Assembly: GCF_020178975.1 (NCBI RefSeq) | Contig: NZ_JAHXBU010000089.1 | Span: forward strand, 248,001-312,000 | Origin: Cesiribacter sp. SM1 | Lineage (GTDB): Bacteria > Bacteroidota > Bacteroidia > Cytophagales > Cyclobacteriaceae | Length of the DNA stretch: 64,000 nucleotides | Direction of reading: 5' to 3' | In this document: positions 25,789 through 35,699 of the stretch, piece by piece | Layout of the letters: the number at the start of each line of letters is the position of its first letter | Numbering within the stretch: position 1 is the first letter of the stretch | Translations under genes and position numbers: made by a program | The notes under the pieces: model-generated | What the model saw: only the letters and a program-made list of their open reading frames with translations | What the model was told of the DNA's origin: nothing | Database searches by the model: none

Positions 25789-27426
25789 TTACATTTTTTC
25801 AAAGTTACTATCTAGTGCATCTCCTGCCCCGTTCGTGGCAAGATCAAGCACGAATCCATTACTTGTTAAAACCTTACCAGTGGCTGGTGCCGGTATGTTA
25901 GTCTTAGATTTTCTAATGTAAGACTGCTGTTGTCCGTGCCCATCAATCTTGAAAAAAGAGATGGTTTCCTTTAGTTGCTCTGCTTGACTAGCTAATTCTT
26001 CGGAACTGGAAGCCATTTCTTCTGATGCTGATGCATTTTGCTGCACCACTTGGGTTAACTGCTGTATAGCCTTATTTACCTGCTCTGCCCCTGAATTCTG
26101 CTCAATGCTTGCCGCAGAAATTTCCTGTACAAGTCTGGCAGTATGCTGAATGTTTGGCACAATGGTTTCCAGTAGTTTAACAGACTGATCTGCAATACTT
26201 ACACTGGAACCAGATAATTCGTTTATTTCAGAAGCTGCTTTTTGACTTCTTTCTGCCAGTTTACGAACTTCAGCAGCCACCACCGCAAAACCTTTTCCAT
26301 GCTCCCCGGCACGAGCCGCTTCTACAGCGGCATTCAGTGCTAGCAGGTTGGTCTGGCGGGAAATTTCTTCGATGATTGTTATTTTATCGGCAATCTTCTT
26401 CATAGAATCAACGGTCTGATGAACTGCTTTGCTACCTTCGTTCATGTCTTCGGCTGCTTTCAAAGCAATTTTTTCAGTTTGTTGCGCATTATCTGTATTC
26501 TGCCCGATATTGGCAGCCATTTGTTCCATGGATGATGAGATTTCTTCGGCAGAAGCAGCCTGCTCCTGAGACCCTTGTGCCATTTGTTGTGAGGTTGAAC
26601 TCATTTGACTGCTGGCCATGGCAATATTACCGGACGCCATCGAAACAGAAGAGAGCACTTCTTTTAATTTTGTGACCATGCGGCTCATTCCCTGCAAAAG
26701 TGTTCCCACTTCATCGTTAGAATGATTGTTGACAGTGACAGTAAGATTTCCTTCCGAGATTTCTTTTACCACTTCATTGGCATAAGTAAGGGATTTAGTG
26801 ATGGTATTAACAAGCCAGTAAGCCAGTACAAGCGATGATACCAATACAATTAAGAGAATAGTGCTGATGATAATCAGTGAGGAATTATACAACTGATCTC
26901 CATAGAGGCTGGCTTCATCTCCCTGACGCCTATTTTCATTTACCACCTTTAAAAGAAGTGCAGAGGCCTCTGTAAAGTTAGCCATTGATTCGCCATTCAT
27001 GATAGCCATGGCAGAATCAGTCTCTAGTTTGCGAGAAACGTCAATTACCTCTTCGCTAAGTTCTGTATATGCTTCCCACTTTTCCAGGAAATTATTCCAG
27101 TTTTCTCTTTCAACCTCAGTTGATATTAAGGGTTCATATCCCGCTTTCATCTTGTCTATCTCTACTTTGATCTTTGCTATTGCCTTTTCCTGCTTTTTCA
27201 TTTCCTTGGGTGTGGAGGCAATGATATGGCTAAGCTCTGCGATGCGAAAATCACTGGTAAGCGTATTGATATTTGAGGTATAGTAAACGCAAGGAAGCGA
27301 GTTACTGGCAACCACCGTGGATTGATCATTAACAACATCCAGTATTTTGATGGAGCTAATACCTAAAATCAGGATGATAATGCTGATGGAGCTAAAGCTC
27401 AGGAGAAGTTTTTTGCGTATAGTCAT
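25789..27426 (-). CDS. Methyl-accepting chemotaxis protein
   Basis: A 545-residue membrane chemoreceptor. Transmembrane helix 1 (about 8-28), a four-helix-bundle ligand domain in the periplasm (about 30-185), helix 2 (about 186-208), HAMP (about 210-262) and the cytoplasmic signalling hairpin with the conserved tip [20 protein letters not shown]. The Ala/Ser/Glu-rich helices on either side carry methylation-type Glu/Gln pairs. There is no CheR-tethering pentapeptide; the C-terminus ends NFEKM. It is the second gene after cheW, 44 bp apart. In a gliding bacterium such a receptor may steer gliding or pili. Confidence 0.92.
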   Translation of the reverse strand: MTIRKKLLLSFSSISIIILILGISSIKILDVVNDQSTVVASNSLPCVYYTSNINTLTSDFRIAELSHIIASTPKEMKKQEKAIAKIKVEIDKMKAGYEPLISTEVERENWNNFLEKWEAYTELSEEVIDVSRKLETDSAMAIMNGESMANFTEASALLLKVVNENRRQGDEASLYGDQLYNSSLIIISTILLIVLVSSLVLAYWLVNTITKSLTYANEVVKEISEGNLTVTVNNHSNDEVGTLLQGMSRMVTKLKEVLSSVSMASGNIAMASSQMSSTSQQMAQGSQEQAASAEEISSSMEQMAANIGQNTDNAQQTEKIALKAAEDMNEGSKAVHQTVDSMKKIADKITIIEEISRQTNLLALNAAVEAARAGEHGKGFAVVAAEVRKLAERSQKAASEINELSGSSVSIADQSVKLLETIVPNIQHTARLVQEISAASIEQNSGAEQVNKAIQQLTQVVQQNASASEEMASSSEELASQAEQLKETISFFKIDGHGQQQSYIRKSKTNIPAPATGKVLTSNGFVLDLATNGAGDALDSNFEKM

Positions 27427-27470
27427 GGTATCTAGAATGCTTAATTAGGATGTATTGTATTTGAAGTAGT

Positions 27471-27971
27471 TTATGCTATGGGATTTGTTGCGGCCATATG
27501 GTCTTTCAGGTTGACAATGTCCTTGCTTGCAAAGACCTTATCAATGTTCAACATCATCACAAAATCATCACCCTGACTTGTAAAACCTTTCAGATATTCA
27601 GAATCATACTTACCACCTATCTTCGGTACAGCTGCCAGAGTAGACTCATTTATTTCTAGTACGGCTTTTACTTCATCTACTAACACTCCCACCGTTGTGT
27701 TCTCCGCACCACAATCTATAGAGAGTACTATAATACAGGTGCTTGCAGTGTCATTAACAGGTGCAAGACCAAATTTTATGCGAGTGTCCACTACTGGAAG
27801 TACTGTTCCACGAAGGTTGATTACCCCTCGTATATACGCTGGTGCTTTTGGAATTTTAGTAATATGAGGCACTTCCAGTATCTCTACTACTTTGCTTACA
27901 TTCACACCGAAAGTCTCCCGATCAATCTTAAAGATCAAGCAGGTGTCAAGGTCTGATTCTAAAGTTTTCAA
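27471..27971 (-). CDS. cheW: CheW chemotaxis adaptor
   Basis: A 166-residue CheW coupling protein: CLIFKIDRETFGVNVSKVVEIL, PKAPAYIRGVINLRGTVLPVVD and the C-terminal VDEVKAVLEI / GFTSQGDDFVMMLNIDKVF. CheW bridges the receptor to CheA. The reading frame has no ATG; the likely start is TTG at 27971, since an in-frame TAA lies some 30 bp upstream and no Met occurs before the conserved core. It sits directly upstream of a chemoreceptor, but no cheA, cheY, cheB or cheR is in the window. Confidence 0.9.
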   Translation of the reverse strand: MKTLESDLDTCLIFKIDRETFGVNVSKVVEILEVPHITKIPKAPAYIRGVINLRGTVLPVVDTRIKFGLAPVNDTASTCIIVLSIDCGAENTTVGVLVDEVKAVLEINESTLAAVPKIGGKYDSEYLKGFTSQGDDFVMMLNIDKVFASKDIVNLKDHMAATNPIA

Positions 27972-28867
27972 GTTTAGCGTATCAAGGGTGATTTCTGGTT
28001 AGGGAGTTGGCTTGTCACGTTTGTAACGTGTAGCAAGAGATTGTAAAGCTGCTGCTAGAAAGAAGTTACAACAGCTTTATGTCTTAGCAGACCTATCTTA
28101 CTTTTAGAAACAGTTTAGATAACACCTCACTTAGACAAACCAACACCATTTGTTATCGTGTAGAGCTTTTTCTCTGACATGTACAAAATTACTTCAACGC
28201 TGCTCTTTAAATTTCACCTTAACAGAAGCAACCCTACATTAACTAGGTCTACCTGCAAATCACCAAAGATTGTTAGAATAGGCATAAATGGGTGACACTA
28301 CAAATCTTCAAAAAAGGCAAATTAGTTTAAGCTGAGTAGCGATAAGAAAAATCCTTGATGACAATTTACCTAGAGTTTCCACGGAATTAGCTGCAATTTT
28401 TTAATCTATTTATAATTTCCATCCTCACGTTTGATTCTTTTTGACAGAACATTACATTTTGACTTTCAATGGTATATAAATAAAAACAACACCACAAAGC
28501 AGGCACTTGTATCGGAACAAATCAGCGGGTTAGAGGTATATTTCCCGAAAGAATTACAGTGTTTTACAATTAATCCTTTACACGATTGACCGACATCTTC
28601 ATAGGATACCCGTCACTGATCTTACTCCTGTCAAAGTTTGACCTACAAAAAGTCTCCGCTTTAGTTTGAACACTTAAAAAAATACTTTTCTATCAGCCAC
28701 TACTTATACACCTTCTGTTCTGGGATTATTCTTAACCTGAAAGGGCAGCCAGCAAACGAAAGGAACTTTTTATTGATAGCCGGGATTTTATTTCCACTAA
28801 TTAGCCAGATCCACTGAGATAATTGGTACCGACTTATGTGTGCTGTTGAAACTTACACCAGAAATAA
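27972..28867. other. Long intergenic region between cheW and a PAS kinase
   Basis: 896 bp with no supported gene on either strand, AT-rich and with many stops in all frames. It holds the promoter regions of the divergent cheW unit and the kinase gene. One short dyad at 28011-28034 is listed separately. Confidence 0.4.
28011..28034. promoter_or_regulatory. Dyad upstream of cheW
   Basis: CACGTT-TGT-AACGTG (28016-28030), flanked by CTTG on the left and CAAG on the right. It is a possible operator about 45 bp upstream of the cheW start; no factor can be assigned. Confidence 0.35.
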
Positions 28868-30541
28868 ATGGGGAATCAATTCATCAAAATTAGCAGTACA
28901 ACCGAATTTAATGAGGCAAGATTTGAGGCTATTGCGCAGACTGCCTCAGATTCCATTGTGATTGCTGATGAAAACTCCACCATTGTTTTTGCAAACAAAA
29001 AAACCTACGAGCTTTTTGGGCATGCGGAAGCATCATTGGCAGGAGCAAGCTTAAGCATACTGATGCCCGAAACATACAAAAAGGGACACAGTGCATGGGT
29101 GCAAAGGTATGTTGCTACTGGTGCCCCGGTGCTTATGGGGCGCACGATAGAGATAGAGGGAGTACGCAAAGATGGGTCGGTGTTTCCTCTGGAACTTTCC
29201 CTATCAAGCTGGAAAGAAGCTGACACCTATTTCTTCTCGGCTATCATAAGGGATATTTCGGAAAGAACGCAGATTCTTCGGGAAAAGGAGGAGGCAAACA
29301 CAAGACTTCGGGAACAGCAGAAAGAACTGGAAGCAGCCAATGAAAAGTTAAAGGCTGCCGAAGAAGCCCTTCGCAGGGTCAATAACGAACTTGAACAAAG
29401 GGTTGAACTTAGAACCAGGGAACTATACGAAAGTCAGCATGACCTAAAGAGAAGTGAACAGTGGTTTCGCCTGATCACAGATACTATGCCTGTGCTTATA
29501 TCTTATAAAGACAGGGACTACATTTACCGATTTATTAACAAAGCCTATGAAGATTTTCGGCATGAGCCAAGAGAAAACGTTATAGGCAAGCATGTATGGG
29601 ATGTAATTGGCCAGGATGCCTTTAAAACAATACAGCCTTTGTTTGAGAGAGTCTTTAGAGGAGAAATAATAGATGCTGAAATTGTAGAGCTGGATGTAAA
29701 GGAGGTAGGAAAAGGGTGGTGGAGATTTTCCATGATTCCTCATATGGTTAATGGTGAGGTGGTGGGTGTTTTCCATCTAACGGAAGACATTACTGAATAC
29801 AAGAAAACCCAGCTTGAACTTGAATTAAAGAATACTGATCTGCAAAGGAGTAATAATGATCTGAACAGCTTTGTTTATACAGTATCTCATGATCTGAAAA
29901 CCCCAATCACCAATATAGAAGGACTGCTTTCTCTTTTAAAGGGAATGCTCTCCGGTAAAGTGGAACCAAAGGAAAGTAAGCTGCTGGATATGATGGATAC
30001 CTCTGTTCAAAAGCTTCAAACAACCATTGGTGATTTGTTGAAGATAATCAGAACACAGAAGGAGTTTGATGAGGTGGTGGAGGAATCCATACGTTTCGAT
30101 GAGATTTGCAGGGAAGTACAGGAGGATGTGTTTACCCTCATCAGCGAAAGTAACGCTACCATAACTGAGAATTTTGAAGAAACCTGTGTTGAATATAAAA
30201 GGAGCAGTTTGAGGAGTATCCTGTACAACCTGCTTTCTAATGCCATCAAATACCGCAGTCCGGAAAGGCCATTAGAGGTTCAGTTAAAAACCTATTGTAA
30301 AGATGGCTGGACAATTCTTTCTGTAAAAGACAATGGATTAGGCCTTTCGCCAAAACAGCAGAAGAAAGCTTTCACCCTTTTTAACCGTATGCACAAACAT
30401 ATAGAAGGAACAGGGATAGGTTTATTTATGATAAACAGAATAGCTGAAAATAATGGTGGCAAAATTGAAATGGAAAGTGAGGAAGGAAAAGGCACAACCT
30501 TCTATGTTTACTTAAAGAGATACGTCCTTCCTGGAAAATAG
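28868..30541 (+). CDS. PAS sensor histidine kinase
   Basis: A 557-residue soluble kinase: FixL-like PAS (about 10-128, VFANKKTYELFGH and FFSAIIRDISERT), coiled coil (about 130-200), second PAS (about 200-320, RFINKAYEDFRHEPRENVIGKHVWD), HisKA with His341 in TVSHDLKTPITN, and the ATPase domain (NLLSNAIKYRSP, KDNGLGLS, GTGIGLFMI). Its first PAS closely resembles that of the kinase at 10892-13042, so the two are paralogs. It is followed 168 bp later by another kinase, a receiver and a GAF protein, which may form one signalling cluster. Confidence 0.9.
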   Translation: MGNQFIKISSTTEFNEARFEAIAQTASDSIVIADENSTIVFANKKTYELFGHAEASLAGASLSILMPETYKKGHSAWVQRYVATGAPVLMGRTIEIEGVRKDGSVFPLELSLSSWKEADTYFFSAIIRDISERTQILREKEEANTRLREQQKELEAANEKLKAAEEALRRVNNELEQRVELRTRELYESQHDLKRSEQWFRLITDTMPVLISYKDRDYIYRFINKAYEDFRHEPRENVIGKHVWDVIGQDAFKTIQPLFERVFRGEIIDAEIVELDVKEVGKGWWRFSMIPHMVNGEVVGVFHLTEDITEYKKTQLELELKNTDLQRSNNDLNSFVYTVSHDLKTPITNIEGLLSLLKGMLSGKVEPKESKLLDMMDTSVQKLQTTIGDLLKIIRTQKEFDEVVEESIRFDEICREVQEDVFTLISESNATITENFEETCVEYKRSSLRSILYNLLSNAIKYRSPERPLEVQLKTYCKDGWTILSVKDNGLGLSPKQQKKAFTLFNRMHKHIEGTGIGLFMINRIAENNGGKIEMESEEGKGTTFYVYLKRYVLPGK

Positions 30542-30709
30542 ACTCCCTTCATCAGGACTTTAGTGCAGAGAAGCATGAACTATCGGATAGGTATCAAAAC
30601 CTGCTCTTACTATCTTGTTATTCAACATAATATTTATACAACATTAACAGGCCAGTAAACAGCAGTGTTGTAACTTTGTAATCATTTCAGAGAGAGAAGA
30701 TTAGCGTAA

Positions 30710-33244
30710 ATGGAAGTTAGCAGGGATGTAAATATTTGGGAGAAGATAGTTAAAAATTCTCTTGATGTTATCTGTACCATTAATAAGCAGGGTATTTATG
30801 TTAATGTAAATGAAGCATTCTGGCGTATCCTGGGGTATGAAAGCAGGGAGGTTGTAGGCCAGCACTATGCCCGCTTTCTACATCCCGATGATCTGGCATC
30901 CACAGGCAGGATAGCAGAAGACATTCAGCGTGGATCAAGGGTAAGTAACTTTGAAAATCGTGGCATCCATAAAAACGGGCAGGAAGTCTGGATGCTCTGG
31001 TCTGCTGTTTGGTCAGAAGATGATGATGTGATGGTATGTGTGGGCCGTGACATAAGCACACAGAAGATTTCACGCCGAAAAGAAGAGTTTCAAAAAATAT
31101 TGGCTGAATATGGTGCTGATACCCTGGCAGTGTTTGATGAGAAGCTGAATTATATACATAGTGGCGGCTCTATCTTTAAGCAGATGGGGTACACACCTGA
31201 ACAACTGGTAGGCACCAGCCTGCTGGATTACATTCATCCCGATGATTTGCCAGTGGTCAAAGAGTCTCTGGCAAAAGCAGTGAGTTCCCGGAACGATTTT
31301 GTAGTCTCTAACCTGCGGTTCAGAAATGCAAAGGGAGAATGGAGATGGATAGAAAGTACTGTTAGTAATCAGCTACACAACCCTGCGGTACAGGCTATTG
31401 TAACCACCTCACGGGATGTAACCGAGATGGTTAATCATAAAGTGTGGTTAGAAGAAAGCCAGCAGCGGTTTAAGTCTCTTTTTGATTACCATGCAGATAT
31501 GATTTTCATCCAGAACAGAGATGGCGTGATCATTGATGTTAATGCTGCCGCCCTGGCAGTTCATGGCGTTGAAAAGGATTTCTTTTTAAACCGGGACTTA
31601 TCTCATATTCTTCCTCCTGAATTAGTGCATGTCCATAAGCAAATGCTGGAGAAGGCACTTAATGGCGAGCCTGTTAGAGCAGAAATAGAATTACCCATAC
31701 AAGGCAGGGGAATGGCCAGTATCGATATATTGAAGATTCCGGTGGTTGTGAAAGGGGAAACCATTGGTACATTCAGCATATTGAAGGATGTTACAGAGAT
31801 CCGTAACTCCAACAACCTGATCAGGCGGCAGGCTGAAAAGCTGAACAACATCATGGAAAGCATAACAGATGCTTTCTGCACCCTGGACAAAAACTGGATT
31901 TTCACCTATGTGAATACAGAATTTGAAAGACTCTTTCGCACCGACAGGAATAGCCTTTTAGGCAGAAATCTCTGGGAAATGGATATGGGTAAGCTCAGAG
32001 AAGCATTCCAAAAACAATTTTACGGTGCTGTTGAAACAGGAAAGTCTGCCAATTTCGAAATTTACCTCGAGGAGCTTGATATGTTCCTGAATGTAAAAGC
32101 TTTTCCATCAGCAGAGAGTTTATCTATTTTCATAAATGATATCACGGCCAGCGTAAAAGCAAAGCAGGAACTGCAAAAGCTCTCCCTGGTGGCTAGTAAA
32201 ACTACTAATGGAGTTATTATTAAGAATGCAAATGGGGCTATCGAGTGGGTAAATGAAGGCTTTACAAGCCTTACAGGCTATACCTTATCTGAAGCAACAG
32301 GAAAAATAGCAGCCAGCCTTCTTTCCGGAGGGGAAACAAATGAGGCTACCACCAAACGCTTTCAGGAAAAAAGAAAGCAGGGATTGCCCTATCAGGGTGA
32401 GTTACTCATATATAATAAATCTGGTGAGCAGTTATGGGTATTAGTAAACTCCACACCCATACTAAACGAAGCGGGAGAAGTGGTAAAGTACATTACCATT
32501 CAAACAGATATTACCGACAGAAAAGAAGCGGAAGCAAGCCAGCTACTGCTAACAAAAGACCTCTACAGGCAAAACCAGGACTTACAGCAGTTCACCTACA
32601 TTGTTTCACACAACCTTAGGGCTCCTGTTGCCAATGCCATGGGCCTTGTTGAACTTTTAGCTGTAACCGATAAAGAGTCTGAAACCTTTAATACCTCCCT
32701 GGGCTACCTGAAAAAGAGTGTTTACCAGTTAGACGGCGTTCTAAGAGACCTGAACATGATTCTCTCCATCCGTGACAAAAAAGATAGCATTGATGGAGAG
32801 CGCATACAGCTTGTACAAATCTGTAAACAGGCCATAGAAGACTTTAGAGAATCGCTGAATACTTCCGGAGCTGAGGTATCTTTGGCTATTGAGGAAAGTA
32901 TTTATGTGCATGGTGATAAAGCGTACCTGTACAGTGTGTTCTATAACCTGCTATCTAATGCCATAAAGTATCGTTCTCCAAAGCGCCTCCTGAAAATTAG
33001 TATTAACAGCATTAGCAATACCGAAAGCGGTAAGATCATTTCCTTTTCTGATAACGGCTCTGGTTTTGACATGAACCTGGCAGGTGATAAGGTCTTTAGA
33101 CTATATAAAAGATTCCATACAGGCTCTGAAGGAAGAGGGATAGGCCTGTTCCTGGTAAAGGCGCACCTCAATGCCATGGGTGGAAATATTGAAGTAACAA
33201 GCCAGGTGAATGTTGGCACCAGGTTCCTGATCTATTTTAAGTAA
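30710..33244 (+). CDS. Five-PAS hybrid-type sensor histidine kinase (no receiver)
   Basis: An 844-residue soluble kinase. I count five PAS domains (about 8-120, 128-245, 252-365, 372-482, 490-608), each recognisable by a xxxVNxAxxxxxGY-type core and some by HPDD. A HisKA-like helix follows with His at about 634 in IVSHNLRAPVAN, then the ATPase domain (NLLSNAIKYRSP, SDNGSGFD, GRGIGLFLV). The SHNLRAP H-box is the variant common in Bacteroidota PAS kinases. The receiver gene starts 6 bp after the stop, so the pair is clearly translationally close and likely a phosphorelay. Confidence 0.9.
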   Translation: MEVSRDVNIWEKIVKNSLDVICTINKQGIYVNVNEAFWRILGYESREVVGQHYARFLHPDDLASTGRIAEDIQRGSRVSNFENRGIHKNGQEVWMLWSAVWSEDDDVMVCVGRDISTQKISRRKEEFQKILAEYGADTLAVFDEKLNYIHSGGSIFKQMGYTPEQLVGTSLLDYIHPDDLPVVKESLAKAVSSRNDFVVSNLRFRNAKGEWRWIESTVSNQLHNPAVQAIVTTSRDVTEMVNHKVWLEESQQRFKSLFDYHADMIFIQNRDGVIIDVNAAALAVHGVEKDFFLNRDLSHILPPELVHVHKQMLEKALNGEPVRAEIELPIQGRGMASIDILKIPVVVKGETIGTFSILKDVTEIRNSNNLIRRQAEKLNNIMESITDAFCTLDKNWIFTYVNTEFERLFRTDRNSLLGRNLWEMDMGKLREAFQKQFYGAVETGKSANFEIYLEELDMFLNVKAFPSAESLSIFINDITASVKAKQELQKLSLVASKTTNGVIIKNANGAIEWVNEGFTSLTGYTLSEATGKIAASLLSGGETNEATTKRFQEKRKQGLPYQGELLIYNKSGEQLWVLVNSTPILNEAGEVVKYITIQTDITDRKEAEASQLLLTKDLYRQNQDLQQFTYIVSHNLRAPVANAMGLVELLAVTDKESETFNTSLGYLKKSVYQLDGVLRDLNMILSIRDKKDSIDGERIQLVQICKQAIEDFRESLNTSGAEVSLAIEESIYVHGDKAYLYSVFYNLLSNAIKYRSPKRLLKISINSISNTESGKIISFSDNGSGFDMNLAGDKVFRLYKRFHTGSEGRGIGLFLVKAHLNAMGGNIEVTSQVNVGTRFLIYFK

Positions 33245-33250
33245 TTTTTA

Positions 33251-33622
33251 ATGAGAGTATTTATTATTGATGACGAAGAAGTGAGTATCTTCATTATCAG
33301 AAACATGTTAACCTTCCAGGGAATTGCCAGCGAAGAGGAGATTACATCTTTTCTGTATTCAGAGGAGGCGTTGGATACTTTGCTAAAGTGTGAAAAGGAA
33401 GAATTACCAGACATTATACTACTTGACCTGGCTATGCCGGTACTGGATGGATGGCAGTTGCTTGAAAAGCTTGCACCCTTTAAGTCAAAATTCGAGCGGT
33501 GCCGTATTCACATTCTCACATCATCCATTGTACAGTCAGATGAAGTCAGGGCTAAAAAGAATTCTATGGTGTCGGGTTTCATGCATAAACCTATAAGTGC
33601 AGCAGAAATCAGCAAACTGTAG
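33251..33622 (+). CDS. Stand-alone response regulator receiver
   Basis: A 123-residue single receiver domain with no output domain. Acidic pocket Asp7/Asp8 (FIIDDEE), phospho-acceptor Asp59 (LLDLAMP), Thr90/Ser91 switch (ILTSS) and Lys113 (MHKPIS). It is 6 bp downstream of the five-PAS kinase and is the natural phosphate acceptor. CheY-like receivers of this type in Bacteroidota usually work by protein contact or phosphotransfer. Confidence 0.9.
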   Translation: MRVFIIDDEEVSIFIIRNMLTFQGIASEEEITSFLYSEEALDTLLKCEKEELPDIILLDLAMPVLDGWQLLEKLAPFKSKFERCRIHILTSSIVQSDEVRAKKNSMVSGFMHKPISAAEISKL

Positions 33623-33689
33623 ATGAATGAAGGAAATAGGTTAACATACCTTCAGGGAGAGGTGCTCACAATTAATCAATAAAAAGGGG

Positions 33690-34208
33690 ATGGAGAATAC
33701 GTTTGGGATACCAATCATTCCAGATAACGACAGGGAGAGACTTGAAAAGCTGTACAGCTACAATGTTATTGATAGGTACGATGAAGATGGAATTTTCAAA
33801 CATGTAGCAGCCATGGCTGCCAAGATCTTCAAGGTTCCTATTGCACTGGTTTCTCTCGTAGACAAAGAACACGTTATTTTCAAGGGCAATGTTGGTATGG
33901 AAGGTACCGATATAGTAAGCAGGGGAGCAAGCCTGTGCTCACTGGCCGTTCTTAATGATGGCGTTACCGTCTTTGAAAATGCGAAAGAAGAGCCTTGTTT
34001 ACTTTCCAACCCACTGGTTGCAGGCGATTTTGGCCTCAAGTTCTATGCAGGTGCTCCTATAAGAACACCAGATGGTTTCAATATTGGAACCGTATGTGTA
34101 GTAGATAAAAAAGTCAGAGAGTTTACTGAGGAAGATCAGCGCCTGCTGGAAGGTTTGGCAACAGCTGTAATGACTGAACTTGAAGATCGGCAATTAGCTG
34201 GAGAGTAA
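33690..34208 (+). CDS. GAF domain protein
   Basis: A 172-residue protein that is almost entirely one GAF domain (about 28-165): HVAAMAAKIFKVPIALVSLVD, FKGNVGMEG, SRGASLCSLAVL, FYAGAPIRTPDGFNIGTVCVVD. The N-terminal PDNDRERLEKLYSYNVID stretch is the usual lead-in of this GAF group. It has no output domain. It lies 67 bp after the receiver and before a terminator, so it is probably the last gene of the kinase unit. Ligand unknown. Confidence 0.87.
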   Translation: MENTFGIPIIPDNDRERLEKLYSYNVIDRYDEDGIFKHVAAMAAKIFKVPIALVSLVDKEHVIFKGNVGMEGTDIVSRGASLCSLAVLNDGVTVFENAKEEPCLLSNPLVAGDFGLKFYAGAPIRTPDGFNIGTVCVVDKKVREFTEEDQRLLEGLATAVMTELEDRQLAGE

Positions 34209-34237
34209 GCATCAGCAATTTGATACCTGCCTCCCAC

Positions 34238-34278
34238 CCCTACTTTCCGGAATTAACTGCCGGAAAGTAGGGATTTTT
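34238..34278 (+). terminator. Terminator of the kinase-receiver-GAF unit
   Basis: Perfect 13-bp stem CCCTACTTTCCGG (34238-34250) / CCGGAAAGTAGGG (34260-34272), then ATTTTT. Confidence 0.88.
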
Positions 34279-34309
34279 GATTTCACCTTCACTATCGGCT
34301 TATAGCCAT

Positions 34310-34456
34310 TTAAAACAAAGTCAAAATATCTGTCATACAGAAGGTAAGAATTGTTAAAACAATCACAACAACAATACTAATCAGCAATACCGCATCAGCC
34401 AGTCTGTCGAACCTGTCTTTGCTGCCCCTACCTTTTTTCACCATTCCTGCTACCAT
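34310..34456 (-). CDS. Small single-span membrane protein (48 residues)
   Basis: Short frame from an ATG at 34456 to TAA at 34310. The product has a basic N-terminus (MVAGMVKKGRGSKDRFDRLA) and one strong hydrophobic helix at about 23-41 (VLLISIVVVIVLTILTF). This positive-inside pattern is typical of real small membrane proteins and is unlikely to arise by chance in an intergenic stretch. No ribosome site stands out. Function unknown. Confidence 0.45.
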   Translation of the reverse strand: MVAGMVKKGRGSKDRFDRLADAVLLISIVVVIVLTILTFCMTDILTLF

Positions 34457-34788
34457 TTTTTATTGTAAAGGTATGGCTAAGGGTTTTCCCTTACAGGCTA
34501 GCTTTATTCATAACATTACATCATCCAGGACGATGGAATCATTGCACTTATGCTTGCTTATTTATCAAAATAACAGAAACATAAGCTGTTAGTGTTCAAA
34601 CATCTATCTAGCTACATTTAAACTCCGGGAATCAACGCTTATAGTAAAAGCAATATATTATAGAATTATTCCTTAGTTAAAAATACACTCTCTTTTGCCG
34701 CTGAATGTAACAAATCTTACGCACCCCCGATAAAGTGCTGCTCATTTCCAGCACAGGGTGGCAGTAATAAGAGCAGGCTGTTTTTAAT
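34457..34788. other. Intergenic region
   Basis: 332 bp, AT-rich, no gene seen. It can hold the promoter of the small membrane protein gene on the minus strand. Confidence 0.3.
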
Positions 34789-34820
34789 AAAAAAAGCGAA
34801 GCCCTCTTGAAGGCTTCGCT
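34789..34820 (-). terminator. Terminator of the small secreted protein gene
   Basis: Stem AGCGAAGCC (34795-34803) / GGCTTCGCT (34812-34820), followed on the minus strand by a T7 run. It lies about 106 bp after the stop at 34927. Confidence 0.85.
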
Positions 34821-34926
34821 ATTATGGTCGCAAAATAAACCAAAGTACCTAAGTACTGTACCTGTAACATACTAACACGGCGTTCGCAGGCACCATGTGT
34901 ACCAGAAACAGGTATATTCTGTTGTC

Positions 34927-35328
34927 CTATTCTTCCTGTTTTTCAGGATCGGTTGCTTTTTGAGCAACAGCTTTGCCCTTCTCATCGAAAAGCACAATCA
35001 GGCTTGGCTGAGCAGTTTCGCTTTCACCAAGTGCTGCCTGGTAATATTTAGTAGTTGCCTGCGCATCATCCTGCTCTACTTCAGCTACTGCTAATACTGT
35101 ATAAGCCTTGAACTCATCACTTTTCAGTGACTCCTGAACGGCTGCAGGCAAATCGGCAACCTCCATCTCACGCAGACCGGGTTGTGCTGGAGTGTCAGAC
35201 ATTTTATCAGTAGTGATAGACTCTTCTGTATTAACGGCTGGTTTATCTTCAGTTTGTGGAGTAGTCTGAGCAAATGCAACACCCATTCCAAAAGCTAATG
35301 CTACAAAAGTTAATGCTGTCTTTTTCAT
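34927..35328 (-). CDS. Small secreted protein of unknown function
   Basis: A 133-residue protein with a clear signal peptide (MKKTALTFVALAFGMGVAFAQ). A Thr/Glu-rich linker follows, then a small domain with LPAAVQESLKSDEFKAYTVLAVAEVE and a C-terminal strand ending in charged residues (KATDPEKQEE). The LPAAVQxxL helix followed by a YxxxxAxEVE strand recalls PepSY-like/BLIP-like periplasmic proteins, but similarity is weak. Single gene with its own terminator. Confidence 0.7.
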   Translation of the reverse strand: MKKTALTFVALAFGMGVAFAQTTPQTEDKPAVNTEESITTDKMSDTPAQPGLREMEVADLPAAVQESLKSDEFKAYTVLAVAEVEQDDAQATTKYYQAALGESETAQPSLIVLFDEKGKAVAQKATDPEKQEE

Positions 35329-35699
35329 GTTTATTTCTAATTATAAAAATAGTACTGCCCTAGTATTAGAAAAGACTATGCCAAAAAATGAAAAATATCA
35401 TAACACACTGTTTTATAGGATTTTATAAAATTAAACTTAGTTTCCGGCGTCTACAGAAGTGAGGAATGCATCAACAGTCGTAGAGTGATTCAACAGGAAA
35501 GTGTGGAAATAAAAAACTGTACACCAGGAAATTACAGCCTTCCCCGATGTACAGTTTTTATTTTTAAAGGCTTTTGCTCAACGCTTACCATCCCTCTTAC
35601 AGAAGGGCGGCCTGTGCCGGCAAGCGAAGCTCATAGGCGAAAGCCTCAGCAGGCTTTTGCAAATAAGCAGGCATGTAAAGCACTGTTTTTTGCTAAGTC
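35329..35699. other. Intergenic region
   Basis: 371 bp between two minus-strand genes. Apart from a long-looped hairpin at 35512-35559, nothing is recognised. The open frame at 35485-35721 runs through this hairpin and into the porin gene and is not protein-like. Confidence 0.35.
35512..35559 (-). terminator. Possible terminator downstream of the porin
   Basis: Perfect 12-bp arms AAAAACTGTACA (35512-35523) and TGTACAGTTTTT (35548-35559) with a long 24-base loop. T-runs lie on both sides. It is about 140 bp after the porin stop. Confidence 0.5.
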
